Below the pieces are notes generated by a model. That model was not told where the DNA came from, made no database searches, and saw nothing but the letters and a program-made list of their open reading frames with translations. Positions 1 through 11,301 of a stretch of 64,000 bases of DNA are shown in pieces. The position numbers and the translations under genes are program-made. This DNA is from Hyalangium versicolor (GTDB lineage: Bacteria > Myxococcota > Myxococcia > Myxococcales > Myxococcaceae). The stretch is taken from the NCBI RefSeq assembly GCF_020103695.1, contig NZ_JAHXBF010000042.1, positions 28,510-92,509 of the forward strand, read 5' to 3'. Within the stretch, counting starts at the first letter, position 1. Each line of letters begins with the position of its first letter.

Positions 1-1
1 C

Positions 2-2548
<2,547 letters not shown>

Positions 2549-2550
2549 CC

Positions 2551-3384
2551 GTGGACGAGCGCCTCGTGAGCACGAAGGACTTCGACATCGAGCTGCGGCT
2601 GCTGCTCGATGCCATCTATTTGAAGTACCACTATGACTTCCGAGGCTACGCGATGGCCTCGCTGAAGCGGCGCCTGGCGCTGGCCGCCGAGCGCTTCGGG
2701 TGCCACAGCCTGTCCCAGCTCCAGGACCAGGTGCTGCACGATCCCACCGCCTTCCCCCGGCTGCTGGACTTCCTCACCGTGCAGGTGAGCGAGATGTTCC
2801 GGGATCCGCCGTACTTCCGCGCGCTGCGGGAGCGCATCTGCCCGCACCTGAGCACCTACCCCTCGCTGAAGGTATGGGTGGCCGGGTGCAGCACCGGCGA
2901 GGAGGTGTACTCGCTGGCCATCCTCCTGCGCGAGGAGGGGCTGCTGGAGCGCACGCTCATCTACGCCACGGACATCAACTTGCACGCGCTGCAGAAGGCC
3001 GAGCTGGGTGTCTACGACGTGGAGCGCATCTCCACGTTCACCCGCAACCACCGGGAGTCCGGCGCCCGGAACTCGCTGTCGGACTACTACACGGCGGCCT
3101 ATGGCCACGCGGTGTTCGATCCGAGGTTGAGGGAGCACATCGTCTTCTCGGACCACAGCCTGGCCACCGACAGCGTCTTCGCGGAGGTGCACCTGCTGTC
3201 GTGCCGCAACGTCCTCATCTACTTCAACACCGAGTTGCAAGAGCGCGCCGTGGGGCTGTTCGCCGAGGCGCTCTGCCGCAAGGGCTTCCTGGGCCTGGGC
3301 GCCAAGGAGTCCCTGCGCTTCACCTCTCACGAGGAGTCCTTCTCGGAGTTCGTCCGGGAGGACCGCATCTACCAGAAGCGATGA
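2551..3384 (+). CDS. cheR: CheR-type protein-glutamate O-methyltransferase
   Basis: Predicted SAM-dependent methyltransferase of 277 residues that would methylate glutamates of a receptor or partner kinase. The CheR N-terminal helical domain is followed by the Rossmann fold, with VAGCSTGEEVYSLA (SAM-binding loop), YATDIN, and LLSCRNVLIYF, all typical of the family. I chose the GTG at 2551, two bases after the upstream stop; a second GTG at 2566 is possible. The stop overlaps the cheB start as ATGA, so the two are translationally coupled. No methyl-accepting receptor gene is visible in the window, so the substrate may be the large hybrid kinase upstream or a receptor elsewhere. Confidence 0.93.
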   Translation: MDERLVSTKDFDIELRLLLDAIYLKYHYDFRGYAMASLKRRLALAAERFGCHSLSQLQDQVLHDPTAFPRLLDFLTVQVSEMFRDPPYFRALRERICPHLSTYPSLKVWVAGCSTGEEVYSLAILLREEGLLERTLIYATDINLHALQKAELGVYDVERISTFTRNHRESGARNSLSDYYTAAYGHAVFDPRLREHIVFSDHSLATDSVFAEVHLLSCRNVLIYFNTELQERAVGLFAEALCRKGFLGLGAKESLRFTSHEESFSEFVREDRIYQKR

Positions 3385-4013
3385 ACCCCTCCGCGAACAT
3401 CGAGAGCCCTACCGGACTCAAGCCGGAGAAGCTCCGGGAGCGCATCGACGCCGTGGTGCTGGGCACCTCCGCCGGCGGCGTAGAGGCGCTCTCGGTGCTG
3501 CTGCCCGCGCTGCCCCGGACCTTCCGCGCCGCCATCCTCATCGTCATGCACCTGCCACGAGACAGGCCGAGCCTGCTGGTGGACATCTTCCAGGGCAAGT
3601 GCCAGCTGCCGGTGAGGGAGGCGCAGGACAAGGAGCAGGTGCAACCGGGCACCGTCTCCTTCGCGCCCCCGGACTACCACCTGCTGGTGGACGAGGGCCC
3701 CACCCTGGCGCTCTCGGTGGACGATCCCGTCCATTACTCGCGCCCCTCGATTGACGTGCTGTTCGAGTCGGCGGCGGATGTGTACGGGCCCCGGCTGGCC
3801 GGCATCATCCTCACGGGCGCCAACGCGGATGGGGCGCAGGGGCTGCAGACGGTGCGCGCGGCGGGAGGCGTCACGGTGGTGCAGCGGCCCGACACCGCCC
3901 AGGTGTCCTTGATGCCCCAGTCGGCGCTGAACCGAGGCCCGGCCGACTTCGTGCTGACGCTCGAGCAGATCGCACACCTGTTCCAGGTGATGGGAGGTCC
4001 CAGTGCTCACTGA
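3381..4013 (+). CDS. cheB: CheB-type methylesterase catalytic domain, no receiver
   Basis: This 210-residue protein is only the CheB catalytic domain, which would remove methyl groups added by CheR or deamidate Gln. Visible landmarks are VVLGTSAGGVEAL (nucleophile Ser), VMHLPRDRPS (catalytic His region), FAPPDYHLLVD, and ILTGANADGAQG, where canonical CheB has TGMGxDG. The N-terminal receiver that normally gates CheB is absent, so phosphorylation control would have to act in trans or be missing. The ATG at 3381 overlaps the cheR stop, and the end overlaps the next gene by 11 bases. Confidence 0.9.
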   Translation: MNPSANIESPTGLKPEKLRERIDAVVLGTSAGGVEALSVLLPALPRTFRAAILIVMHLPRDRPSLLVDIFQGKCQLPVREAQDKEQVQPGTVSFAPPDYHLLVDEGPTLALSVDDPVHYSRPSIDVLFESAADVYGPRLAGIILTGANADGAQGLQTVRAAGGVTVVQRPDTAQVSLMPQSALNRGPADFVLTLEQIAHLFQVMGGPSAH

Positions 4014-5160
4014 CTCCAACCCCACCCCGCAGGCGGCAAGGCCCGTGTCCGACCGGGTGAAGTGCCTGCTTGTCGATGACCTGGAGGAGAACCTGCTAGC
4101 GCTCGCGGCGCTGCTGCGGCGGGAGGACGTGGAGATCCTCCAGGCCCGCTCGGGCAGCGAGGCCCTGGAGCTGCTGCTGGCGAATGACGTGGCGCTGGCC
4201 TTCCTGGACGTGCAGATGCCGGAGATGGACGGGTTCGAACTGGCCGAGCTCATGCGGGGCATGGAGCGCACGCGCCATGTGCCCATCATCTTCGTCACGG
4301 CGGGGGCGAGGGATCAGCACCGCCAGTTCAAGGGCTACGACGCGGGCGCGGTGGACTTCCTCTACAAGCCACTGGATCCGCACGTGCTGCGCAACAAGTC
4401 CGAGGTCTTCTTCCAGCTCTACCGGCAGAAGCGGCTGTTGGCGCATCAGTTGGACGAGCTCTCGGAGACGCTGCGCCTCAACGAGATGTTCACGGCGGTG
4501 CTGGGGCACGACCTGCGCAACCCCCTGAGCGCCATCCTCACGGGAGCGGAGCTGCTGCAGCGCCGCACGGAGGACGAGGCCGTGCGCAAGGCCGCCGGGC
4601 GCATGCTGGCGAGCGGCAAGCGCATGGGGCGGATGATCGAGGACGTGCTGGATCTGGCGCGGGCGCGGCTGGCCGGCGGCATCCCGCTCAAGAGGGAGGA
4701 GACGGACTTCGGGCAGATGCTCCACCGCATCGTCCAGGAGCACCAGGCTGCCTTCCCCGAGCGCCGCATCGAGGTGCACCAGAAGGGCAACGGCGTGGGC
4801 AACTGGGACGCGGACCGGCTGGCGCAGGTGGCCTCCAACCTGATCGGCAACGCGCTCCAGCATGGGGATGTCAAGGAGCCCATCCAGATCCTCCTGGACG
4901 GCACACACGATGACGCCATCCGCTTCTCGGTCGAGAACGTGGGCGTCATCCCGCCGGACGTGCAGCAGTCGCTGTTCGATCCGTTCCGGGGCGGACAGCG
5001 CCAGCGCGGGCGGAAGGAGGGGCTGGGGCTGGGGCTCTACATCGTCCAGCAGATCGTCCAGGCGCACCAGGGCGACGTGCAGGTGGAATCTGGAACCAGC
5101 CGCTACACGGTGTTCAGCGTGGAGCTGCCGCGCCGCGGGCAGGACGTCGTCAAGCTCTAG
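4003..5160 (+). CDS. Response regulator-histidine kinase, REC-HisKA-HATPase
   Basis: A cytoplasmic 385-residue protein with a receiver first (residues ~20-140; CLLVDDLEENLLAL, AFLDVQMPEMDG, LYKPLDP) and then a kinase core: HisKA box LGHDLRNPLS with His at ~169, N box NLIGNALQHG, and G box GLGLGLYIVQQIV. The HATPase is short and diverged, with ENVGVIPPD in place of the usual DxGxGI. No membrane segment is seen. The start is a GTG inside the end of cheB. It is probably the output kinase of the operon, receiving phosphate from the first hybrid kinase through its own receiver. Its stop codon overlaps the convergent SET gene. Confidence 0.92.
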   Translation: MLTDSNPTPQAARPVSDRVKCLLVDDLEENLLALAALLRREDVEILQARSGSEALELLLANDVALAFLDVQMPEMDGFELAELMRGMERTRHVPIIFVTAGARDQHRQFKGYDAGAVDFLYKPLDPHVLRNKSEVFFQLYRQKRLLAHQLDELSETLRLNEMFTAVLGHDLRNPLSAILTGAELLQRRTEDEAVRKAAGRMLASGKRMGRMIEDVLDLARARLAGGIPLKREETDFGQMLHRIVQEHQAAFPERRIEVHQKGNGVGNWDADRLAQVASNLIGNALQHGDVKEPIQILLDGTHDDAIRFSVENVGVIPPDVQQSLFDPFRGGQRQRGRKEGLGLGLYIVQQIVQAHQGDVQVESGTSRYTVFSVELPRRGQDVVKL

Positions 5161-5720
5161 GTCCGCGAGGATTCGAGATTCTCGCGGCGCTCCGCCTGGA
5201 TGCGCCGCTCCAGGAAGGGAGAGAAGTGGCCGGCGAAGGCCTGCTGGAGCTCCGGCCTCCTCCAGTCCTGCTCGGTGAGGACCTTGCGGCAGTGGGGGCT
5301 GGCGCACTTGCAGATGGAGTTCACGGAGTAGTTCGAGCCGGGCTCATAGTCGAACCAGGTGGCGAACTCGGTGGTGATCTCCTCACCGGCCCGGATGGGG
5401 CGCCGGGCCACCACGGTGACTTCATCGATGAGCCAGGCGGTTGGATCGCAGGAGTGGTTGAGGAAGACATCCAGGGATTCGCTGGTGTCGGAGAGGGGGA
5501 GCGCCAGGTACTGCGTCTCGCTGATGGGGACGACCGTCTCCACGCGGTATTTCGAATAGTCGATCTGGTGCCGGTCCACCACGACGCCGCCCCAGATCAT
5601 GAGAACGGTGCCCTCGGGGATGTCACAGGTGGCGAACAACCCGTTCCCATCGATGGAGGAAGCCCCGGCGCGCAGGCGCTCGTCGGTCCAGGTACGGGGG
5701 GGATAGGTCGCTCGGCTCAT
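5157..5720 (-). CDS. SET-domain protein (putative lysine methyltransferase)
   Basis: A 187-residue stand-alone SET domain. The landmarks are GNGLFATCDIPEGTVLM (SAM-binding start of SET), FLNHSCDPTAWL (pseudoknot NHSCxP), GEEITTEFATWFDYE, and a post-SET zinc motif CKCASPHCR. Such domains transfer methyl from SAM to lysine side chains; bacterial versions are uncommon and their substrates mostly unknown. The ATG at 5720 fits the start of the conserved region. The gene is divergent from an ATP-grasp protein that carries a second SET domain, 42 bases away, so the two probably act on the same substrate. Its stop overlaps the stop of the convergent kinase gene. Confidence 0.9.
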   Translation of the reverse strand: MSRATYPPRTWTDERLRAGASSIDGNGLFATCDIPEGTVLMIWGGVVVDRHQIDYSKYRVETVVPISETQYLALPLSDTSESLDVFLNHSCDPTAWLIDEVTVVARRPIRAGEEITTEFATWFDYEPGSNYSVNSICKCASPHCRKVLTEQDWRRPELQQAFAGHFSPFLERRIQAERRENLESSRT

Positions 5721-5762
5721 GGCTCTCTCGCTCGGGGGCTGCGTGCCCTCTATCATGCCCCC

Positions 5763-7229
5763 ATGCGACTCTGCGTGCTCCACCCCTCGTATGAGCAGTC
5801 CAGCTCGCCGCTCAAAGAGGTGGATCCGGTCCAGGACCCGTCTCGGCTGATACCCGAGCACACGTGGGAGCGCTCCTTCATCCACAAGGGGACCGCCGTG
5901 CAGACGGTCCGGCAGCTGGCCGGTCGCGGCTATGACGCCTTCGTCAACATGTGCGACGGGGCCTGGGAAGAGGACGTGGCCGGAGTCGAGGTCGCCATCG
6001 AACTGGAGCGGCTGGGAGTGGCGTACACGGGCCCCAGCCCCCAGTTCTTCGAGCCGAGCCGCCAGGTGATCAAGTTGATCTGTCACCGCATTGGAGTCGA
6101 TACGCCGCGGCACGCCTTTGTCGCACGGATTGCGGACGCCGAGCGCGCGGCCTCGTCGCTGCGCTTCCCGATGATCGTCAAGCACCCGAACAGCTACTGC
6201 AGCATCGGGATGACGCGGAGCTCTCGGGTCGAGAAGCGAGAGCAGCTCCTGGAGCGGGTGGAGCAGATGCTGGCACAGTACGGAGAGGCGCTGATCGAGG
6301 AGTTCATTGACGGGCCTGAGTTCACCGCCCTGGTGGCCGAGCCGGGGCTGAACGAGAGCACGCCTCGGGCCTATCCCCCCGTGGAGATCCTCTTCCCAGA
6401 GGGGGAGAGCTTCAAACACTTCGATCTCAAGTGGTCGGACTACGCGCAGATGGGCACGCGGCGCGTGTCGGATGCGGCGCTGGAGTTGCGCCTCCAGCAA
6501 TTGGGGCAGCGCGTCTTCGCCGCCCTGAAGGGAGTCAGCTACGCCCGACTCGATGTGCGCATGGGTCCGGACGGGCGGCTGCACCTGCTCGACGTGAACC
6601 CGTCCTGCGGAGTGTTCTATCCGCCGGGCCAGTTCGGCAGCGCGGACATCATCCTCTCGAATGATCCGGGAGGGCAGCGCGGCTTCCTGGAGCACATCAT
6701 CGCGTGTGCCCTGCGCCGCCAGGAGGCACGCCGTCCCAGGATACGGATCGAGTACGGCCACCCAGGAGGCTATGGGCTGGCCGCCGCGAAGGACCTGGCC
6801 GAGGGAGAGTGCATCCTGGCCGGAGAGGGGCGTCCGCACTCGCTCATGAGCTGGCGGCACGTCGAGCGGACGTGGGCCGATGGGCAGCGAGAGGCTCTGT
6901 CTCGCTGGTCCCATCCGCTCTCGGAGGGAGTCCTCGCAGGGGGGCTCGAGTCTCCCGAGGAGTGGTCTGTCATCAACCACTCCTGCGAGCCGAACGCCTG
7001 GCTCAACGGGCTCGACTTCGTGGCAAGACGCCCGATCCGGGAGGGCGAGCCCATCACGATCGACTACGCCACGCTCTACGGGCCGACGATGGCGGAGTTC
7101 ACGTGTGAGTGTGGGAGCCAGGGCTGCCGGGGCACCATCCGCGGCACGGACCACCTGGAGCCCTGGGTGGAGGCTCGGTACGGCGATCACGTATCCCCCT
7201 ACGTGAAACAGGCCCGAAAGCGAGCCTAA
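5763..7229 (+). CDS. ATP-grasp ligase (D-Ala-D-Ala ligase-like) fused to a SET domain
   Basis: A 488-residue two-domain protein. Residues ~1-320 are an ATP-grasp ligase of the D-Ala-D-Ala ligase type: N-terminal substrate fold with FVNMCDGAW, nucleotide-binding MIVKHPNSYCSIGM, EEFIDGPEFTAL, and the metal-binding end LHLLDVNPSCGVFYPPG. Residues ~345-480 are a SET domain: GGYGLAAAKDLAEGE, VINHSCEPNAWL, EPITIDYATLYG, and post-SET CECGSQGCRG. ATP-grasp ligases make amide bonds from carboxyl-phosphates; SET domains methylate lysine. One chain could therefore ligate and methylate a peptide or amino-acid product. The ATG at 5763 starts the conserved MRLCVLHPSYE. No precursor peptide gene was found beside it. 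Confidence 0.9.
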   Translation: MRLCVLHPSYEQSSSPLKEVDPVQDPSRLIPEHTWERSFIHKGTAVQTVRQLAGRGYDAFVNMCDGAWEEDVAGVEVAIELERLGVAYTGPSPQFFEPSRQVIKLICHRIGVDTPRHAFVARIADAERAASSLRFPMIVKHPNSYCSIGMTRSSRVEKREQLLERVEQMLAQYGEALIEEFIDGPEFTALVAEPGLNESTPRAYPPVEILFPEGESFKHFDLKWSDYAQMGTRRVSDAALELRLQQLGQRVFAALKGVSYARLDVRMGPDGRLHLLDVNPSCGVFYPPGQFGSADIILSNDPGGQRGFLEHIIACALRRQEARRPRIRIEYGHPGGYGLAAAKDLAEGECILAGEGRPHSLMSWRHVERTWADGQREALSRWSHPLSEGVLAGGLESPEEWSVINHSCEPNAWLNGLDFVARRPIREGEPITIDYATLYGPTMAEFTCECGSQGCRGTIRGTDHLEPWVEARYGDHVSPYVKQARKRA

Positions 7230-7658
7230 GTCACGGATATGCCCCACTCAGTGTGGGTGAGCAGCACGGGCGCCGAGCCGGTGCAAGTTGCCTGATGGAG
7301 CGCAGGTTCCGGGGACAATGGGTCGAGAGGCGAGACGGGGCATTGCACCCGGCAGGCCAACGCAGAGTGCCTCCGAGAAACAGGCACTTGCGTGCGTGGT
7401 ACAACCCAGAAAGCCTGCGGGCGGGTTCTTCACCGTCCACGGACGGAGACTGACAGTCCATCTTTGAGACGGGTCAGCATGGACCTCCTCCCTGAGAGAC
7501 CACTGCGAACCAGTTCGCACTGAGCCTCGACCCCTGTCGCCACTGCGAACCAGTTCGCACTGAGCCTCAACCCCTGCCGCCACTGCGAACCAGTTCGTAC
7601 TGAGCCTCAACCCCTGCCGCCACTGCGAACCAGTTCGCACTGTGGGCCGCCCCCGACA
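7230..7658. other. Gene-free stretch with tandem repeats
   Basis: I see no credible gene here; short open frames lack coding-like composition. Its right third is the 40-bp repeat array described separately, ending just short of the stop codon of the Ser/Thr kinase gene. The left part (7230-7500) shows no recognisable element. Confidence 0.6.
7501..7641. repeat. 40-bp tandem repeat, 3.5 copies, each with a palindrome
   Basis: Copies begin at 7501, 7541, 7581 and 7621, exactly 40 bases apart; the last is cut after about 20 bases. Each starts with CACTGCGAACCAGTTCGCAC, holding the near-perfect palindrome TGCGAAC-CA-GTTCGCA, followed by a 20-base spacer-like part that is also conserved (TGAGCCTCAACCCCTGCCGC). 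Only a few bases differ between copies (one TTCGCA reads TTCGTA). Because the spacers are the same it is not a CRISPR array. It may be a regulator array or a hairpin-forming 3' region of the kinase transcript. Confidence 0.9.
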
Positions 7659-9557
7659 TCAACGGGTGATATGGCGGGTAAGGTCCCACTGCTCGCTGAT
7701 CCAGCCCGCCGCGGTTCCCTGATCCGCGATCCAGGTACCGGGAGTGAGGCCGGGCTCTGCCAAAGGGGCTCCCGACTCGAGGCAAACAGGGTACTTGCTT
7801 CCATCGGGGAGTGTCGCCTCGTTCCAACGGTAGTAAATCCCGCTGGGAGAGTCTGCGTTAGGGATAGGCGCATGGAACACCCTGCCGGACAGCAGCGAGC
7901 CTTCCACCAACTTGCCTTGGGTGTACCGCACCTTGCTGGTGATGACCTGACCGACTGTGACGATCGCACGCCCCTTGCACATCCGTCCTCCTTCAGTGTC
8001 GCACGGTGCCTTGGCGTCCAGGGCCAGGTTGACCGGGGTCTCTCGGCGCGGAATCTCGAGCAGCTTCATCGCTTCCACCGACTCGGTGCGGCACTCGCCC
8101 ATGATCGGCTGTCGCACCTGAGCAGCCGGGCAGCCCGCCTGAGACGCGACGATGGTGCCCGCAATCGCCGCGCACTTGCACCACTCCAACCATTTGGGGT
8201 TGCCACGCGCAGGAGGTGTCTTCTGCGAGCACAGGGACGAGACAGCAGCGTCGGGACTTCGGCGGGTATTCACAGGGGGGCCTTTCTCCGAGGGGGCAAC
8301 GGGCTGTGAGGGGGCGGGCTGCGGATGCGGCGGATGCGCCGGCAACGGAGAGGTTATGGGAAGCGCCGGAGGCTGTGCTTGCGCCGCGGGCGCGGGGGGC
8401 TCCTGGGAGGGAGCTTCTTCGCTCCTGGGTGAAGAGAGGACCTCCCGCTCCGGCTTTCCTCCTCGCAACAGCAGGTATGCGCCACACACCACAACGGCTC
8501 CCAGGCCCACCGTGGCCAGGGCCACCCTGCTCGCTCCACGGCGCTTCATGGACACGGGATTGACGCGTGGAACCTCAGCCGGGACTGCCTCAAGGGCAGG
8601 CTTGGGCGGAGCCACCTCTGGTAGGGACTGGGGTGGCAGCGCCTGTAGCGGCCGCTTCATCCAGGAGTCCGCTTGGAGGGAGAGCAGCTCCGGCAGGTCC
8701 CTCCGTGCGGCCTCCGCACTCACAGGCCGTTGCTCCGGCTTGAGCGCCACCAACCGGGCGACGAAGTGGCTCAGCGGCACGGGCACCCGCTCATTCACCT
8801 CATGCGCGGGCGGAAAGCCCAACGGGCTCAGCGGCTGAGGCGCAGGGTGGCTGTGCGGCTGTGGGTCTGTCAGCAAGTCATACAGGGTGACTCCCAGCGC
8901 GTACACCTCATCGGTCACCTTGAAGACGTAGCGCGCCGCTTTGTCATGCCGGTGCTCGGCGTCGAAGCGCCCGGCCTCGGGCGAGGTGTAGCGAGGGGTG
9001 CCTGGCGGCAGGCGTGTTCCCGTCAACTGGGGGGCGGCGGGTATTGGGAAATGCGCTACCCCGTAGTCCACGATCACCGGCTCCCCGGTCTGTGCCTGTA
9101 CCAGGATGTTTCCGGGCTTCAAGTCCCGGTGGAAGATGCCCTGGCCGTGCATGTAGGCCAGCGCCTCCAGCAACCGGTCGGCGAGCACCACCACCTCATG
9201 GGGCGTCACGCGCGAGCGCTCGGCCCACTCGTCCAGGGTGTAGCCCTTCACGAAGTCCATCACCACGTAGAAGAAGCCCTCGCGGGCGTGAGGCCAACGG
9301 CCATGGGCCCACACCCGGGCAATGTAGCGGTGGCGCAGCGACAGCATGCACGACAGCTCGCGCTGGGCGCGCGCATCCGTGTGCCGCGCATCCTGGCTCT
9401 GCTCGAGGTAGCGCGCCATCTTCAGGGCGTAGGACTCGCCGCCTTTCTCCACCTCGTACAACGTGCCGTAAGCGCCGCCGTCTACCCGGCGCACCACCCG
9501 CCAGCCGTCCACCAGCGTGCCCACCGGGAGGTTGTCGGGATCCACCTCTTCCATCAT
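7659..9557 (-). CDS. Membrane Ser/Thr protein kinase (PknB/Hanks type)
   Basis: A 632-residue kinase: a cytoplasmic Hanks-type domain (~20-290) with Gly loop DGGAYGTLYEV, VAIK-like YALKMA, catalytic loop HRDLKPGNIL and YTSPEA before subdomain VIII. The metal-binding DFG reads DYG (VDYGVAHF), an unusual but tolerated change. A juxtamembrane region, a single membrane span at ~345-365, a Pro/Ala-rich linker and a Cys-containing outer domain (~450-632) follow. The gene starts ATGATG; the second ATG overlaps the stop of the DUF2381 gene, so both are one leftward unit. Pairing of DUF2381 with such kinases is a recurring myxobacterial arrangement as I remember it. The outer domain is unknown to me and is probably the sensor. 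Confidence 0.92.
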   Translation of the reverse strand: MMEEVDPDNLPVGTLVDGWRVVRRVDGGAYGTLYEVEKGGESYALKMARYLEQSQDARHTDARAQRELSCMLSLRHRYIARVWAHGRWPHAREGFFYVVMDFVKGYTLDEWAERSRVTPHEVVVLADRLLEALAYMHGQGIFHRDLKPGNILVQAQTGEPVIVDYGVAHFPIPAAPQLTGTRLPPGTPRYTSPEAGRFDAEHRHDKAARYVFKVTDEVYALGVTLYDLLTDPQPHSHPAPQPLSPLGFPPAHEVNERVPVPLSHFVARLVALKPEQRPVSAEAARRDLPELLSLQADSWMKRPLQALPPQSLPEVAPPKPALEAVPAEVPRVNPVSMKRRGASRVALATVGLGAVVVCGAYLLLRGGKPEREVLSSPRSEEAPSQEPPAPAAQAQPPALPITSPLPAHPPHPQPAPSQPVAPSEKGPPVNTRRSPDAAVSSLCSQKTPPARGNPKWLEWCKCAAIAGTIVASQAGCPAAQVRQPIMGECRTESVEAMKLLEIPRRETPVNLALDAKAPCDTEGGRMCKGRAIVTVGQVITSKVRYTQGKLVEGSLLSGRVFHAPIPNADSPSGIYYRWNEATLPDGSKYPVCLESGAPLAEPGLTPGTWIADQGTAAGWISEQWDLTRHITR

Positions 9558-10420
9558 CGCCCTGCACGCTCCTTTCCTGGGACCAGCGGAATCTCCACAT
9601 CCCTTACCTTCAGGCTCCGGCCGCCCTCGTCCCGCAGTTCCAAGGTGAAAACGGAGTCTTCAGGGGTTGAGGGCAGCTCCACCTCCACCACGATCGTGCC
9701 CCATTCCCCAGCCATCAGCGGGTCCTGCCTCGCGTGCACGGCTCGCACTCGTACCTCCGTACCCTTGTGAGTCTGGCGGCGCAGCGTTGCAGCGGTGGGT
9801 GTCCACGGCTCCGGGCCTGCGGCACTCGTCAGCGTCAGCACCAGGAACACCTGGGTTCCGAGCCGGTAGACCCAGCCACGCACCCTGGGATCCTTCTTGA
9901 AAGGGGCGGCCTGGACGGAGTCTCCTGCAAGCCAATCCACCAGCACCCACACCTCGGCGCGTGTACTCGCGCAGCGAGCCTGCGCCTCTGCGAGCGAAGC
10001 CTGGCACGACGCCAACGTCTGCCGCTTCCTCACGGCGGTGACCTGGAGATCCACTTCACCGGGCTGCGACACGAGCACGAAGGCAGCCCACTCCGGCTGG
10101 GCTCCGTCCGCGTACCGCACGCGCAGCACCCAGCGCTCCTTCGGGGCGGGTGTCACTATCGGTTCCAGCACGAGGGTGCGTTCGCCCACGTCCACGAGCC
10201 GGATGCGCGTCGTGTCGAGTTGCACCGAAGCCTTGTCCACAGGCGCGTCCAGGAGGATGAGGGTCGTGCTCCCCGCAGCCACCCGAACCTCGGGGAGCGG
10301 CTCACCAGCCTGGGCGGCGATGGTGACGTGCCGTCCACGTATCAGCGAAGGCTGAGCCGTGGCTTCGGTCAGCACCAGCAACCCTCCCAACGCCCAAGCA
10401 CATGTGACAGGTCGGAGCAT
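9554..10420 (-). CDS. DUF2381 family secreted protein (TIGR02268)
   Basis: A 288-residue protein with a signal peptide (MLRPVTCAWALGGLLVL, cleavage near ATAQ). The body has beta-rich segments and a central helical stretch (SLAEAQARCASTRAEV), as in the Myxococcus paralogous family DUF2381, including WVLRVRYADG and the late segment VVVEVELPS. The function of the family is unknown. It overlaps by four bases the start of the downstream membrane Ser/Thr kinase, so I infer that it is exported and works with the kinase's outer domain as co-sensor or ligand-binding partner. Confidence 0.85.
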   Translation of the reverse strand: MLRPVTCAWALGGLLVLTEATAQPSLIRGRHVTIAAQAGEPLPEVRVAAGSTTLILLDAPVDKASVQLDTTRIRLVDVGERTLVLEPIVTPAPKERWVLRVRYADGAQPEWAAFVLVSQPGEVDLQVTAVRKRQTLASCQASLAEAQARCASTRAEVWVLVDWLAGDSVQAAPFKKDPRVRGWVYRLGTQVFLVLTLTSAAGPEPWTPTAATLRRQTHKGTEVRVRAVHARQDPLMAGEWGTIVVEVELPSTPEDSVFTLELRDEGGRSLKVRDVEIPLVPGKERAGR

Positions 10421-10687
10421 TCAGCAGTAACCTCCCAGGTCACACGCTACCATTCTCCCTTCGACAGAGAGGCACAGGTTGGCCTCTGCTCCTATAGACC
10501 TCAGATTCCTGGGCTCCTCTCACGGAGCCTCCCCCCGTACGATCTCGATGCCCGCGAGCCTGGTGTGTAGACGGCCTTGTCGAGCAGTGGCTTTCCCTCC
10601 GAGGGGCTGCTGGGAGAACCCGCCTGCACCCGCTTGGCCGTTGTCGGAAGCACCCTCGTCATTTCCCTACCAGCAACAGCGGTCGCC

Positions 10688-11206
10688 ATGGCGGCCCAGA
10701 GCATGGGAGGAAGAGACTCCACAACCGAGGCCAACCCTGCCTGTAACGGAACTTCATGGTCGGCGGATGGCGGACACCTTCTTCCGAAGGAGTTGAAGAA
10801 CTTCCGCTGGGACACGGCTCACCTGAAAGGCTGCCGGTTCAAGGGCCGCTTCACGGGCAACGACTTCGGCGAGTGGCCCTCCGCGCCGGGCCACGGCAGC
10901 ATCGAGGACTGTGACTTCTCGGAAGCCCATGTGGATTGGTCACGCTTTCTCGGTGGCGATGCACGCACCCTGCGCTTCCCACGATGGCCGTGCTTTACCT
11001 TCCTGGATCCGTTCCCTCGCTGGAAGGAACTGCAGGCACTGCCCTGGCCTGGCGACAAGGGGCCTATCATTGGCGATGTGCTTGCGGCGGGCCCCCCATC
11101 CACGGTGGCGTTCACGCTCTCGGCCACAAAGCTGGCGAAGTGGTGCAGCACGACCCCGGAAGCCATCAAGGCGATCGTGGAGAAGGTCGAGGGGGTGTAC
11201 TTCTGA
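10688..11206 (+). CDS. Pentapeptide-like hypothetical protein, N-terminus uncertain
   Basis: The credible part begins near 10790 (LPKELKNFRWDTAHLKG) and continues with pentapeptide-like strands (CRFKGRFTGNDF, IEDCDFSEAHVDWSRF), followed by a Trp/Pro-rich region and a helical end (ATKLAKWCSTTPEAIKAIVEKV). In-frame starts at 10577 (TTG), 10688 and 10703 (ATG) give an N-terminus of poor quality. In the adjacent frame the ATG at 10767 reads MADTFF and then stops; adding one base in the C run near 10780 would join MADTFF to PKELKNFRW. This suggests a frameshift or a sequence error. The function is unknown. Confidence 0.5.
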   Translation: MAAQSMGGRDSTTEANPACNGTSWSADGGHLLPKELKNFRWDTAHLKGCRFKGRFTGNDFGEWPSAPGHGSIEDCDFSEAHVDWSRFLGGDARTLRFPRWPCFTFLDPFPRWKELQALPWPGDKGPIIGDVLAAGPPSTVAFTLSATKLAKWCSTTPEAIKAIVEKVEGVYF

Positions 11207-11301
11207 TTCCCCCTCCTGCTCGCGAGCACCCTGCCCTCACCCGAGGAACAGCATCTTTCTTGGGTATCGCTGAGAGGAAAGTGTCTCGCGATTGGAGCCC
11301 C

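Noticed and set aside
7501..7641. Possible small CRISPR array
   Set aside because: Both repeat and spacer-like parts are the same in each copy, and there are no cas genes, so it is a plain tandem repeat.
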